Shown here: positions 1 through 5,818 of the stretch, one piece after another | Numbering within the stretch: position 1 is the first letter of the stretch | How the letters are laid out: each line of letters opens with the position of its first letter | DNA from: Gammaproteobacteria bacterium | GTDB lineage: Bacteria > Pseudomonadota > Gammaproteobacteria > GCA-001735895 | Assembly: GCA_003645435.1 (NCBI GenBank) | Contig: QNFD01000086.1 | Location: 1-9,143 of the forward strand | Reading direction: 5' to 3' | DNA: 9,143 bases | The notes under the pieces: generated by a model | The model's database searches: none | The model's input: the letters and a program-made list of their open reading frames with translations, nothing else | Told to the model about the DNA's origin: nothing | Translations under genes and position numbers: made by a program

Positions 1-2
1 CC

Positions 3-590
3 AATCCAAAACGTCGCATGTCACACTTGTTGACGATGTACGGTTTTATCATTTTCGTCGTCACCACGGTGACGATGATTTTCGGTTACCCGACGCCTGC
101 CGAAGCTGCTCCCGGGATGCTCGTGGCTCTGTGGCATATCGGTGCCCTGATGGTCTGTGTCGGCGGTTACTGGTTCTGGTTCTTCATCCGTTGCGATGTG
201 AGTTCCGAGGGTCAGCCCTGGTACAAGCTGGTTCGTGCTGACCTGTTCATCCTCCCATTTCTGATGACCACCACGTTTGCCCTGATCTGGTCCGTCACTC
301 GTGGCGCCGGCGCAATGAACACACTGTTCTTCGCGATCTTTATTCTATCCTCCACATTCCTGTTTAGCACCGTGCTGTGGTCAAAATTTGCGCACATGTT
401 CTTCAAGCCAGCAGCCGCTTACCAGAAAAAAATCACTAAGGCAGATGGTTCGCAAGAGAATCTGCCCGATCTGGGCGAACTGACAGATCCAACTCTGCAA
501 GCCAGGTTTCCAGATATCCCGACATACATGGGTGAAAAGCCACCCAATATGGGCCTTGGAATCAAGCGTGAATCTCCAAACCATTACTAA
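3..590 (+). CDS. aprM: AprM, membrane anchor of APS reductase (5' partial)
   Basis: Membrane protein that is presumed to anchor AprBA and pass electrons from sulfite oxidation to the quinone pool. The frame is open back to the window edge. The first in-frame ATG, at 18, has no Shine-Dalgarno sequence, so the true start is probably outside and this entry is partial. Counting from that ATG, four hydrophobic helices are visible at about residues 4-24, 34-57, 76-93 and 101-124, followed by a soluble tail of roughly 60 residues rich in Pro and charged residues. His40 in helix 2 and His126 in the SKFAHMFF segment after helix 4 could be heme ligands, but that is inference. The identification rests mainly on position directly before aprB and aprA, the aprMBA order known from sulfur oxidisers such as Allochromatium, and on the membrane topology. 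I could not align the protein to a reference. Confidence 0.85.
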   Translation, partial: NPKRRMSHLLTMYGFIIFVVTTVTMIFGYPTPAEAAPGMLVALWHIGALMVCVGGYWFWFFIRCDVSSEGQPWYKLVRADLFILPFLMTTTFALIWSVTRGAGAMNTLFFAIFILSSTFLFSTVLWSKFAHMFFKPAAAYQKKITKADGSQENLPDLGELTDPTLQARFPDIPTYMGEKPPNMGLGIKRESPNHY

Positions 591-628
591 AACTTTGATT
601 AACTAATTAATTAGGAAAGAGGAATATT

Positions 629-1111
629 ATGCCTACATTTGTATATATGACTCGTTGCGATGGTTGTGGACATTGCGTTGATATCTGCCCTTCAGACATC
701 ATGCACATCGACCCAACTACACGCCGTGCATACAACATCGAACCAAACATGTGCTGGGAGTGCTACTCATGTGTTAAAGCCTGCCCGCACAACGCGATTG
801 ACGTTCGTGGTTATGCAGACTTCGCCCCACTGGGCCACTCGGTACGAGTAATCCGTGATGAGGAAAAAGGTGTCATTGCGTGGCGGATCAAATCTCGCAA
901 TGGTGAAATCGACCTGAATCTGCTCGCGCCGATTACCACTAAGCCCTGGGGCAAGCACATTCCTAAACTGGCGCAAGCGCCTGAGCCCTCCCAGGAAATG
1001 CGCGACAGTCAATTGTTGTATAGCGAGCCAAAGTATATTCGTATGGATGACGGTGATATTCATACCTTGAAGTCTAACGGACTTAAAATGAAAGCAGGGG
1101 TTGCCTACTAA
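629..1111 (+). CDS. aprB: Adenylylsulfate reductase beta subunit AprB (iron-sulfur)
   Basis: Electron-transfer subunit of dissimilatory APS reductase. It carries two [4Fe-4S] clusters that move electrons between the FAD of AprA and the membrane partner. The two cysteine sets are clear: C10, C13, C16, C20 and C42, C45, C48, C52. Trp43, in the MCWECYSC motif, corresponds to the Trp known in Archaeoglobus AprB to sit between FAD and the first cluster. The first cysteine set is compact (CxxCxxCxxxC) and lacks the insertion that I recall in sulfate-reducer and archaeal AprB. This fits a sulfur-oxidiser protein working with AprM. The C-terminal tail (about residues 110-160) would wrap AprA, as in known structures. 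The start follows a good AGGAAAGAGGA Shine-Dalgarno region. The TAA stop overlaps the aprA ATG by one base, so the two subunits are probably translationally coupled. Confidence 0.97.
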   Translation: MPTFVYMTRCDGCGHCVDICPSDIMHIDPTTRRAYNIEPNMCWECYSCVKACPHNAIDVRGYADFAPLGHSVRVIRDEEKGVIAWRIKSRNGEIDLNLLAPITTKPWGKHIPKLAQAPEPSQEMRDSQLLYSEPKYIRMDDGDIHTLKSNGLKMKAGVAY

Positions 1112-2976
1112 TGCCTAAGACTATCGTAGAAGATAATATCGACATCCTGGTCGCAGGAGCAGGCCTCGGTGGTACCGGTGCCGCTTTCGAGGCGCGCTAC
1201 TGGGGTAAAGACAAGAAGATCGTTATCGCTGAAAAAGCTAATATCGACCGTTCCGGCGCTGTGGCACAGGGGTTGTACGCGATCAACTGCTACATGGGTA
1301 CCCGATTTGGTGAAAACAATCCCGAGGATCACGTCCGTTATGCACGTATGGATCTGATGGGCATGGTTCGCGAAGACCTGCTGTTTGACATGGCGCGTCA
1401 CGTCGATTCCACGGTTCACCAGTTCGAGGAATGGGGTTTGCCGATCATGCGCGATCCCAAGTCCGGCACCTACATGCGTGAGGGACGTTGGCAGATCATG
1501 ATCCACGGTGAGTCCTACAAGCCGATCGTGGCTGAAGCCGCAAAGAAATCGGCCGACAAGGTATTCAACCGCATCTGTGTCACTCACCTGTTGATGGACG
1601 ATTCCAAGGAAAACCGCGTCGCTGGAGCTGTCGGCTTCAACGTGCGTACCGGCGACTATCACGTATTCAAATCCAAAGCCGTTATCGTGGCTGCCGGTGG
1701 CGCATCCAACATCTTCAGGCCACGTTCGGTTGGCGAAGGCGCGGGGCGTGTCTGGTACGCACCGTGGTCATCGGGCTCCGCCTATGGTTTGATGATCGAA
1801 GCTGGCGCGAAAATGACCCAGATGGAAAACCGTATCGTACTGGCTCGCTTCAAAGACGGTTACGGTCCCGTTGGAGCTTACTTCCTGCATTTGAAAACTT
1901 ACACTCAAAACTGTAACGGTGAAGAGTACGAATCAAAATGGTTTCCCGCACTGACGGAAATGGTGGGTAAAGAATATCTGGATACAGAAGGTCAGCATTT
2001 ATCTCATAAGCCAATTCCGACATGCCTGCGTAACCATGCATTTATCAATGAGGTGAATGCTGGTCGTGGTCCTATCCACATGGTGACTATGGAAGCCTTC
2101 CAGGATCCGCATATGGAAGAGATCGGCTGGCATAACTTCCTCGGTATGACCATTGGTCAGGCCGTATTATGGGCGGCAACCGATGTCAATCCGAAGTACG
2201 AGAACCCGGAACTGACAACCTCCGAGCCATACGTCATGGGTTCCCACGCGACCGGTAGTGGTGCCTGGTGTTCCGGCCCCGAAGATATATCTCCTGACGA
2301 ATACTTCTGGGGTTACAACCGTATGACCACAATTGAAGGCCTGTTCGGTGCCGGTGACGCCGTCGGCGGTACCCCGCACGCATTCTCTTCAGGTTCATTT
2401 ACAGAAGGTCGCCTGGCTGCCAAGGCTGCCTGTAAATACATTGACGATGGCAAGGCCGAGGGTATTCGTGTTTCAGAGGAGCAGATCGATCGTCGCAAGA
2501 AAGAGGTCTTCAAACCGATGGAACACTACAAGGTTTACCGCAATGAGATCACTGCGGGTAGTGTTAATCCTAATTACATCAACCCGCGCCAGGGCCTGGA
2601 TCGCTTACAGAAACTGATGGACGAGTACGCCGGTGGTGTAATAGTTAACTACATGACCAACGACAAGCTTTTGCACATCGGTCTGAAGAAACTGAAGATT
2701 CTGGAAGAGGATCTTGAGAAGGTTGCCGCAGAGAACATCCACGAACTGCTGCGTGCATGGGAACTGAAGCATCGTCATCTTGCCTCTGAGTCTGTCGTGC
2801 ATCATACCCTGTTCCGTAAGGAAACCCGTTGGCCAGGTTACTACTACCGTGGTGACGCAATGAAACTGGATGATGAGAACTGGCATGTACTGACTGTTTC
2901 CCGTCGTGATCCAAAGACTGGCGAATACACTATGGAAAAAGCGCCTTGCTACCACATCGTAGACGAGGACGAGTAA
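1111..2976 (+). CDS. aprA: Adenylylsulfate reductase alpha subunit AprA (FAD)
   Basis: Catalytic flavoprotein of dissimilatory APS reductase. In sulfur oxidisers it runs in the direction sulfite plus AMP to APS, in the cytoplasm. The 621 residues match the usual family length. An N-terminal dinucleotide-binding motif (VAGAGLGGTGAAFEA) begins near residue 14, and a second FAD segment (AVIVAAGGASNIFRP) follows around residue 190. Two residues correspond to known active-site positions in Archaeoglobus AprA: Arg246 in RFKDGYGPVGAYF and His379 in YVMGSHATGSG. FSSGSFTEGRLAAKAA near residue 430 is the conserved C-terminal FAD contact of the fumarate reductase/succinate dehydrogenase flavoprotein family. 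The end (HTLFRKETRWPGYYYRGD) is highly typical of AprA. It overlaps aprB by one base and is followed by a strong terminator, so it is the last gene of the operon. No sign of damage. Confidence 0.98.
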   Translation: MPKTIVEDNIDILVAGAGLGGTGAAFEARYWGKDKKIVIAEKANIDRSGAVAQGLYAINCYMGTRFGENNPEDHVRYARMDLMGMVREDLLFDMARHVDSTVHQFEEWGLPIMRDPKSGTYMREGRWQIMIHGESYKPIVAEAAKKSADKVFNRICVTHLLMDDSKENRVAGAVGFNVRTGDYHVFKSKAVIVAAGGASNIFRPRSVGEGAGRVWYAPWSSGSAYGLMIEAGAKMTQMENRIVLARFKDGYGPVGAYFLHLKTYTQNCNGEEYESKWFPALTEMVGKEYLDTEGQHLSHKPIPTCLRNHAFINEVNAGRGPIHMVTMEAFQDPHMEEIGWHNFLGMTIGQAVLWAATDVNPKYENPELTTSEPYVMGSHATGSGAWCSGPEDISPDEYFWGYNRMTTIEGLFGAGDAVGGTPHAFSSGSFTEGRLAAKAACKYIDDGKAEGIRVSEEQIDRRKKEVFKPMEHYKVYRNEITAGSVNPNYINPRQGLDRLQKLMDEYAGGVIVNYMTNDKLLHIGLKKLKILEEDLEKVAAENIHELLRAWELKHRHLASESVVHHTLFRKETRWPGYYYRGDAMKLDDENWHVLTVSRRDPKTGEYTMEKAPCYHIVDEDE

Positions 2977-2985
2977 TCCTCCGAA

Positions 2986-3058
2986 TCACTTAAGGTAGCG
3001 CGCTCCACGCCTCCCTGAGTGACATAAAAAAGATCAACATTCATGTTGGTCTTTTTTT
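2986..3058 (+). terminator. Intrinsic terminator after aprA
   Basis: The main hairpin lies at 3026-3057. AAAAAAGATCAACA pairs with TGTTGGTCTTTTTT across a four-base loop, with one G-T pair in the stem, and the T-run at 3052-3058 completes an intrinsic terminator. The stem is also A-rich on its left side, so the structure could work in both directions, although only + strand genes flank it. Just upstream, TCACT (2986-2990) can pair with AGTGA (3018-3022) around an AGCGCGCT palindrome, a weaker 3'-UTR structure. Together these separate aprMBA from the following genes. Confidence 0.88.
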
Positions 3059-3086
3059 ATTTGCAGCATTGTTGTCTAATTATATC

Positions 3087-3133
3087 CCTCTCCCCCGGGA
3101 GACAGGGTTATCGGCAACCGACGGTTGTTTTTT
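3087..3133 (+). promoter_or_regulatory. Leader with terminator-like hairpin and alternative pairing
   Basis: The 5' leader of the next gene ends in CAACC-GAC-GGTTG (3115-3127) followed by six Ts (3128-3133), the shape of a short intrinsic terminator, only 13 bases before the ATG. Upstream, GGTT (3106-3109) can pair with the same AACC (3116-3119), so two mutually exclusive structures are possible. A C-rich stem (CCCT-CTCCC with GGGAG-AC-AGGG, about 3087-3107) precedes them. This could be an attenuator, or simply a weak terminator backing up the one after aprA. The only promoter-like match is an AT-rich TAATTATAT at 3077-3085 without a good -35. No known riboswitch was recognised. Confidence 0.35.
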
Positions 3134-3146
3134 CCAGAGAGTATGT

Positions 3147-3497
3147 ATGAATATTATTGACAAGACCGATGAAGAACTTCAGGCAATTGCTTTTCCCATG
3201 TGGGATGACCTGATTAAGTACTCCAATAAAGGACAGTACGGTAAATTTATTCTGAACTTTTCCTATGACCTATTGCTTGGTCTAAATGAGATGGAAGTCG
3301 GTAAACAATTTGCCAAGAGTGAGCTGACGCGTAACCTGTCACCGGAATATGATTTTCTAGGCTATATCCGTCGTGGCGAGCATGTGACATGCCTGTTCAG
3401 GGTACGCAGTACCAAGAAAGAAGGTGAATGGCTGGGACGTATGGTCATCGGCTATGAAAGAGGTGAAGTCAAGATATTTGCGGCTTCGGTTTTCTAA
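3147..3497 (+). CDS. Conserved-looking 116-residue protein of unknown function, apr-linked
   Basis: I do not recognise this protein. The frame could be extended upstream to a TTG at 3069, but the ATG at 3147 is the sensible start. It follows an AGAGAG purine stretch at 3136-3141, and the extension would cover the terminator-like leader. The product is 116 residues, soluble and without signal peptide, cysteine cluster or obvious catalytic motif. The first half looks helical (DEELQAIAFPMWDDLIKY, then a longer helix around residues 28-52). The second half alternates short strands (VTCLFRVRS, WLGRMVIGYE, EVKIFAASVF). That helix-then-sheet order would suit a small NTF2-like or similar cone fold, which is only an inference. 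It is 13 bp upstream of the slyD-like gene, so the two are very likely cotranscribed. Position after aprMBA suggests, but does not prove, a link to sulfur oxidation. Confidence 0.8.
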   Translation: MNIIDKTDEELQAIAFPMWDDLIKYSNKGQYGKFILNFSYDLLLGLNEMEVGKQFAKSELTRNLSPEYDFLGYIRRGEHVTCLFRVRSTKKEGEWLGRMVIGYERGEVKIFAASVF

Positions 3498-3510
3498 AGG
3501 GTTGAAAGTT

Positions 3511-4026
3511 ATGAGTAACGAGACGATTGCAGACGGCAAGTATGTCGAGGTGACCTACAAGGTTATCGACCAGAATTCTGGTGGTGTACTGACACAGGTG
3601 GAATTTCCAATCGGTTATGTGCATGGCACAAACGAGATACTGGCGCCTGCGGTTATGAAGGAACTGGAAGGAAAAAAACAAGGCGAAGTGATTGAAGTGC
3701 CGATCGACTGTAATCAGTTATATGGGCCACGCGACGAGTCCCTGGTGATTACCGATCGCATTCAAAATGTCCCTGAAGAATATCGCGAAGTCGGTCTGTC
3801 CATTTTGATGGAAAGCGATACGGGACAGACCAAAAGTTTTCTGGTTACCCGTATCGATGCAAAATCGGTGACCATCGACGGCAACAATCCACTGTGCGGT
3901 CGTGAAGTCATCTTCCGATTAGAGATATTGCTGGTTCGTGACGCGACGGATGAAGAAATCGAGTTTGGCGGCAAGATAGAAGAAGGCCCCGATCTCAAGG
4001 GTGTCACCCAAGTGCCGATTAACTAG
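3511..4026 (+). CDS. SlyD-like FKBP-type peptidyl-prolyl isomerase, active site diverged
   Basis: The 171 residues follow the E. coli SlyD layout. An FKBP half-domain (about 10-71, YVEVTYKV...YVHG...LEG) is followed by an insert-in-flap chaperone-like domain (about 72-122) and the closing FKBP strands with DGNNPLCGREVIFRLEILLVRDATDEEIEFG, the SlyD signature. Two features differ from SlyD. The loop holding the VDES active-site Asp is about three residues shorter and has no Asp. The ISGLE segment is replaced by ILAPAVMKEL. The Tyr of the AYG motif is kept (NQLYG, Tyr71). The His/Cys-rich nickel-binding tail of E. coli SlyD is absent. Prolyl isomerase activity may therefore be weak, with the chaperone domain dominant; that is inference. 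The start at 3511 follows AAAGG at 3496-3500; the frame continues upstream inside the previous gene, but starts there have no support. The stop TAG is formed partly by the adjacent mobile element. Confidence 0.9.
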   Translation: MSNETIADGKYVEVTYKVIDQNSGGVLTQVEFPIGYVHGTNEILAPAVMKELEGKKQGEVIEVPIDCNQLYGPRDESLVITDRIQNVPEEYREVGLSILMESDTGQTKSFLVTRIDAKSVTIDGNNPLCGREVIFRLEILLVRDATDEEIEFGGKIEEGPDLKGVTQVPIN

Positions 4027-4203
4027 CCCGCATATGTCACCAATTTCCTACTGCGGACGCCGCAAAGCGCACTGTGGCACGCCGTACTCCCGTCGGCCCG
4101 CTAAACGTAGTATCAACTACGCCGGCGCGGACCTCTGGTCCGTGCGGCCCGCCACAGCGTCTTTGCGATGTCCTCGCTACGTAAATCGGTGACATATGCG
4201 GGC
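4026..4203. mobile_element. 178-bp MITE-like palindromic element with TA flanks
   Basis: The ends are perfect 16-bp inverted repeats: GCCCGCATATGTCACC at 4026-4041 and its complement at 4188-4203. Weaker pairing continues inward for about 40 more bases (shared CGCAAAG and CTGTGGC blocks). The centre holds two further hairpins: CGTAGT-ATCA-ACTACG at 4106-4121 and CGGACC-TCT-GGTCCG at 4128-4142. TA flanks both ends (4024-4025 and 4204-4205), the target duplication expected for IS630/Tc1-mariner-type elements. No transposase or credible ORF lies inside, so it would be a non-autonomous MITE mobilised in trans. The family is not recognised. Its left base G supplies the third position of the slyD-like stop codon (TA+G). 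If transcribed, it would form a long structured RNA between the slyD-like and HIT genes. Confidence 0.8.
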
Positions 4204-4230
4204 TAATCAATCTGGTCTCGCGAGAAAGTC

Positions 4231-4647
4231 ATGACTGAACAAACCTTGCTCGCCGAAGGCGAAGCCTGTCGCTTCTGCCTATCCAGATCCGGACGTCGTA
4301 CTATGATCGAGGGGAAATATGGCTTTGCTGCCTGGGACCGGCATCCGGCCAGTGAGGGGCATTTTCTCGTCATCCCGTACCGGCATGTTGCCGATTACTT
4401 CGATATTAACGATGGCGAACGCGAAGAATTGTGGAGCCTCGTCGCCGAAGGAAAGAAATTAGCCGACGAAAAGTATAATCCCGATGGCTATAATGTCGGA
4501 ATCAACGTCGGCAAATGGGCCGGGCAGTCGATTCCCCATGTGCATATTCATGTTATTCCCCGCTACAAGGGAGACGTGGAAAACCCGAAAGGCGGAGTAC
4601 GTGGCGTCATCCCCCAAAACAAGCTCTACACGTTCAAACCGGATTAG
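4231..4647 (+). CDS. HIT-family nucleotide hydrolase/transferase
   Basis: A 138-residue histidine-triad protein. HIT enzymes break nucleotide phosphoanhydride or phosphoramidate bonds and attach the nucleotide briefly to the central histidine. The triad is HVHIHVIPR, His103, His105 and His107, preceded by GQSIP as in dinucleoside polyphosphate hydrolases. An N-terminal Cys13-x2-Cys16 together with His52 in IPYRHVADYF suggests a structural zinc site, which some HIT proteins have. Strands FAAWDRHPASEGHFLVIP and YNVGINVG are also typical. Start: ATG at 4231 with a GAGAAAG purine stretch at 4222-4228. Before the element inserted upstream, this gene would have been about 25 bp from the slyD-like stop, so it was probably in the same transcript. 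Substrate cannot be read from sequence. Ap4A is the default, but because HIT proteins of other organisms can act on adenylylsulfate, APS made by the nearby AprBA is a reasonable alternative. Confidence 0.93.
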   Translation: MTEQTLLAEGEACRFCLSRSGRRTMIEGKYGFAAWDRHPASEGHFLVIPYRHVADYFDINDGEREELWSLVAEGKKLADEKYNPDGYNVGINVGKWAGQSIPHVHIHVIPRYKGDVENPKGGVRGVIPQNKLYTFKPD

Positions 4648-4662
4648 CGCAACCGAACAGGA

Positions 4663-4824
4663 TCAAGGACGTTTAGGCGTTTCGTATTTGATCTCTTTTT
4701 GAAATGATTCCCAGATAGTTTCATAACCGACGAAGCCTTTTTCATTGGCTTGCATCTGGCGGGTAACTACATAGCGTGACTTGCCATCGGGAACTTCCGG
4801 TCTGGTCTTCTTTTGTTCGCTCAT
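4663..4824 (-). CDS. Small 53-residue protein of unknown function
   Basis: A short frame begins at the ATG complementary to 4822-4824 and ends at TGA complementary to 4663-4665. The start has a plausible Shine-Dalgarno (ATAGG, with AGG six bases before the ATG). The product is hydrophilic and begins MSEQKKTRPEVPDGKSRYVV. The rest contains TRQMQANEKGFVGYETIWE and a Lys-rich end (KEIKYETPKRP). It has no signal peptide, cysteine or membrane segment. The composition is protein-like, with a disordered charged N-terminus and aromatic residues spaced in the second half. Its stop lies 15 bp from the convergent HIT stop, so the frame fills a space that would otherwise be empty. No family recognised. 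It is a probable real gene because start signal, length, composition and position agree, but conservation must be tested. Confidence 0.6.
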   Translation of the reverse strand: MSEQKKTRPEVPDGKSRYVVTRQMQANEKGFVGYETIWESFQKEIKYETPKRP

Positions 4825-5079
4825 AAATAACCTATATCTATCAATTTAACTGTTGAAATCCATCCGGGATAGAGAGCACATAAACCTGTCACTCCACGCC
4901 ATCCAGGGTCAAAAATACGGCTTTTTCAAGACTGCGAATTATATCAATAAGCCGACAAGAATTCACATCAGTCCTTTTTATGCGTTGAACACCGTATTGA
5001 ATGGGATTCGTGGTTTGTGCATTATACTTCAAAAGGTCATAATCATCAGGAATGATAATAATTTCAGCCAGGTACACTA
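4825..5079. other. Divergent intergenic region, about 255 bp
   Basis: This stretch separates the small - strand gene from the + strand gene starting near 5080 and should hold the promoters for both. The best -10 match on the + strand is TATACT at 5023-5028. The only -35-like hexamer near it, TTGAAT at 4997-5002, is 20 bp away, longer than ideal. On the - strand only weak AT-rich matches lie before the small gene. Frames on both strands cross the region, but they start at GTG or TTG, lack Shine-Dalgarno signals and have no recognisable domain. I see no RNA gene or repeat. Confidence 0.4.
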
Positions 5080-5715
5080 GTGACTATGAAACTGGTACAA
5101 AAGCAATTTTTAAAAGGCAGCAGGGAATTCGAAATTGTAGATGATACGGTTAATGTTCGGATTAGAACGCCGTTTAAAGAAGAAAAAATGACCGTGGTGC
5201 TGACAGTTCTAAATCCTGAGCCCGTCGTGAATAAACCGTTCCTGGAGTTTCATAGCCGCGTTAAATGCGGTCCATTGCTGTCTCTGGTTTTAGATAAACC
5301 CGATACCGAAACTTTTAATGCCTTTGTCAATGAACTAAAACAACGAGCACGAGAGGAATACAATGCATTTGCGGGACTCAAGGCTGGTTCTCGGCCTGAA
5401 AGACTCGCTGGGAACGTTTATGAGGAGCCTCCGAACTTTGACGAACCCGCGAAAAATCAGCCTGGAAAGACCGGGAAACCGGTTAGTATCGCGAATGTCG
5501 ACAGTGCAATCCAGATGCTGAAACAGCATTTGGATGTCGAAGAGATCACACCGTTGCTCACTGCCCTGGAAGCACTAAGAGAGGATCCGGAAAATGAATC
5601 CTGTTTCGATCAATTGGTAAAGTCATTCGATGATCTGGGGCCACGGCAAGGCGCTGTTTTAACCTATGCACCATATGTCAGTGTTCTGTTGTCTGATGAC
5701 CCGTTCGGATATTAA
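5080..5715 (+). CDS. Unrecognised 211-residue soluble protein
   Basis: No family is recognised. The N-terminal part (residues 1 to about 100) is rich in predicted strands (REFEIVDDTVNVRIRTP, MTVVLTVLNP, FLEFHSRVKCGPLLSLVLD) and closes with a helix (DTETFNAFVNELKQRAREEY). This pattern could suit a PH-like small barrel, but that is only a guess. Residues about 105-140 look like a Pro/Gly/Lys-rich linker. The C-terminal part (about 141-200) looks helical (SAIQMLKQHL, EITPLLTALEALRE, SCFDQLVKSF) and ends with SVLLSDDPFGY. No signal peptide or membrane segment is seen. There are two candidate starts in frame: GTG at 5080, seven bases after AGG at 5070-5072, and ATG at 5086, thirteen bases after it. 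Spacing favours the GTG, while codon type favours the ATG. It stands alone, convergent with suhB. Confidence 0.8.
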   Translation: MTMKLVQKQFLKGSREFEIVDDTVNVRIRTPFKEEKMTVVLTVLNPEPVVNKPFLEFHSRVKCGPLLSLVLDKPDTETFNAFVNELKQRAREEYNAFAGLKAGSRPERLAGNVYEEPPNFDEPAKNQPGKTGKPVSIANVDSAIQMLKQHLDVEEITPLLTALEALREDPENESCFDQLVKSFDDLGPRQGAVLTYAPYVSVLLSDDPFGY

Positions 5716-5767
5716 TAACTTTAAACTCTTTATCTTTTGCGGATTAAACTCAGCTTATTGCACAGTA

Positions 5768-5805
5768 TTAAGTCAAAGTATAAGAAAAATCGAAATATGA
5801 CTTAA
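5768..5805. repeat. 8-bp inverted repeat between convergent genes
   Basis: TTAAGTCA (5768-5775) and TGACTTAA (5798-5805) form a perfect inverted repeat with a 22-base AT-rich spacer. It lies in the 103-bp gap between the convergent 211-residue protein gene and suhB. The stem is AT-rich and there is no T-run directly after either arm, so it is a weak terminator candidate at best. It could also be a protein-binding palindrome, or chance in AT-rich DNA. Confidence 0.3.
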
Positions 5806-5818
5806 CGGGAGTATTTTC

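Noticed and set aside
1108..1662. 184-codon frame on the - strand opposite aprA
   Set aside because: It is the shadow of a strongly conserved aprA frame, with no ribosome binding site and no recognisable motif.
3069..3146. N-terminal extension of the 116-residue protein from TTG at 3069
   Set aside because: The added residues would cover the terminator-like leader, and the ATG at 3147 has its own purine-rich upstream stretch.
3424..3510. Upstream extension of the slyD-like frame from ATG 3424
   Set aside because: It lies wholly inside the preceding gene. ATG 3511 has AAAGG upstream and aligns with the SlyD N-terminus.
4001..4192. + strand 63-codon frame running through the palindromic element
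   Set aside because: It starts inside the slyD-like gene and its sequence is mostly the inverted repeat, rich in Arg, Cys and Pro. No Shine-Dalgarno and no domain.
4661..4698. GATCAA/TTGATC inverted repeat followed by CTCTTTTT, possible terminator for the HIT gene
   Set aside because: The stem is only six AT-rich pairs with a 21-base loop, and it lies in the coding end of the convergent small gene. Too weak to list.
4853..5080. 75-codon + strand frame in the divergent intergenic region
   Set aside because: It begins at TTG without a Shine-Dalgarno, has unordered composition and overlaps an equally unconvincing - strand frame (4889-5077).
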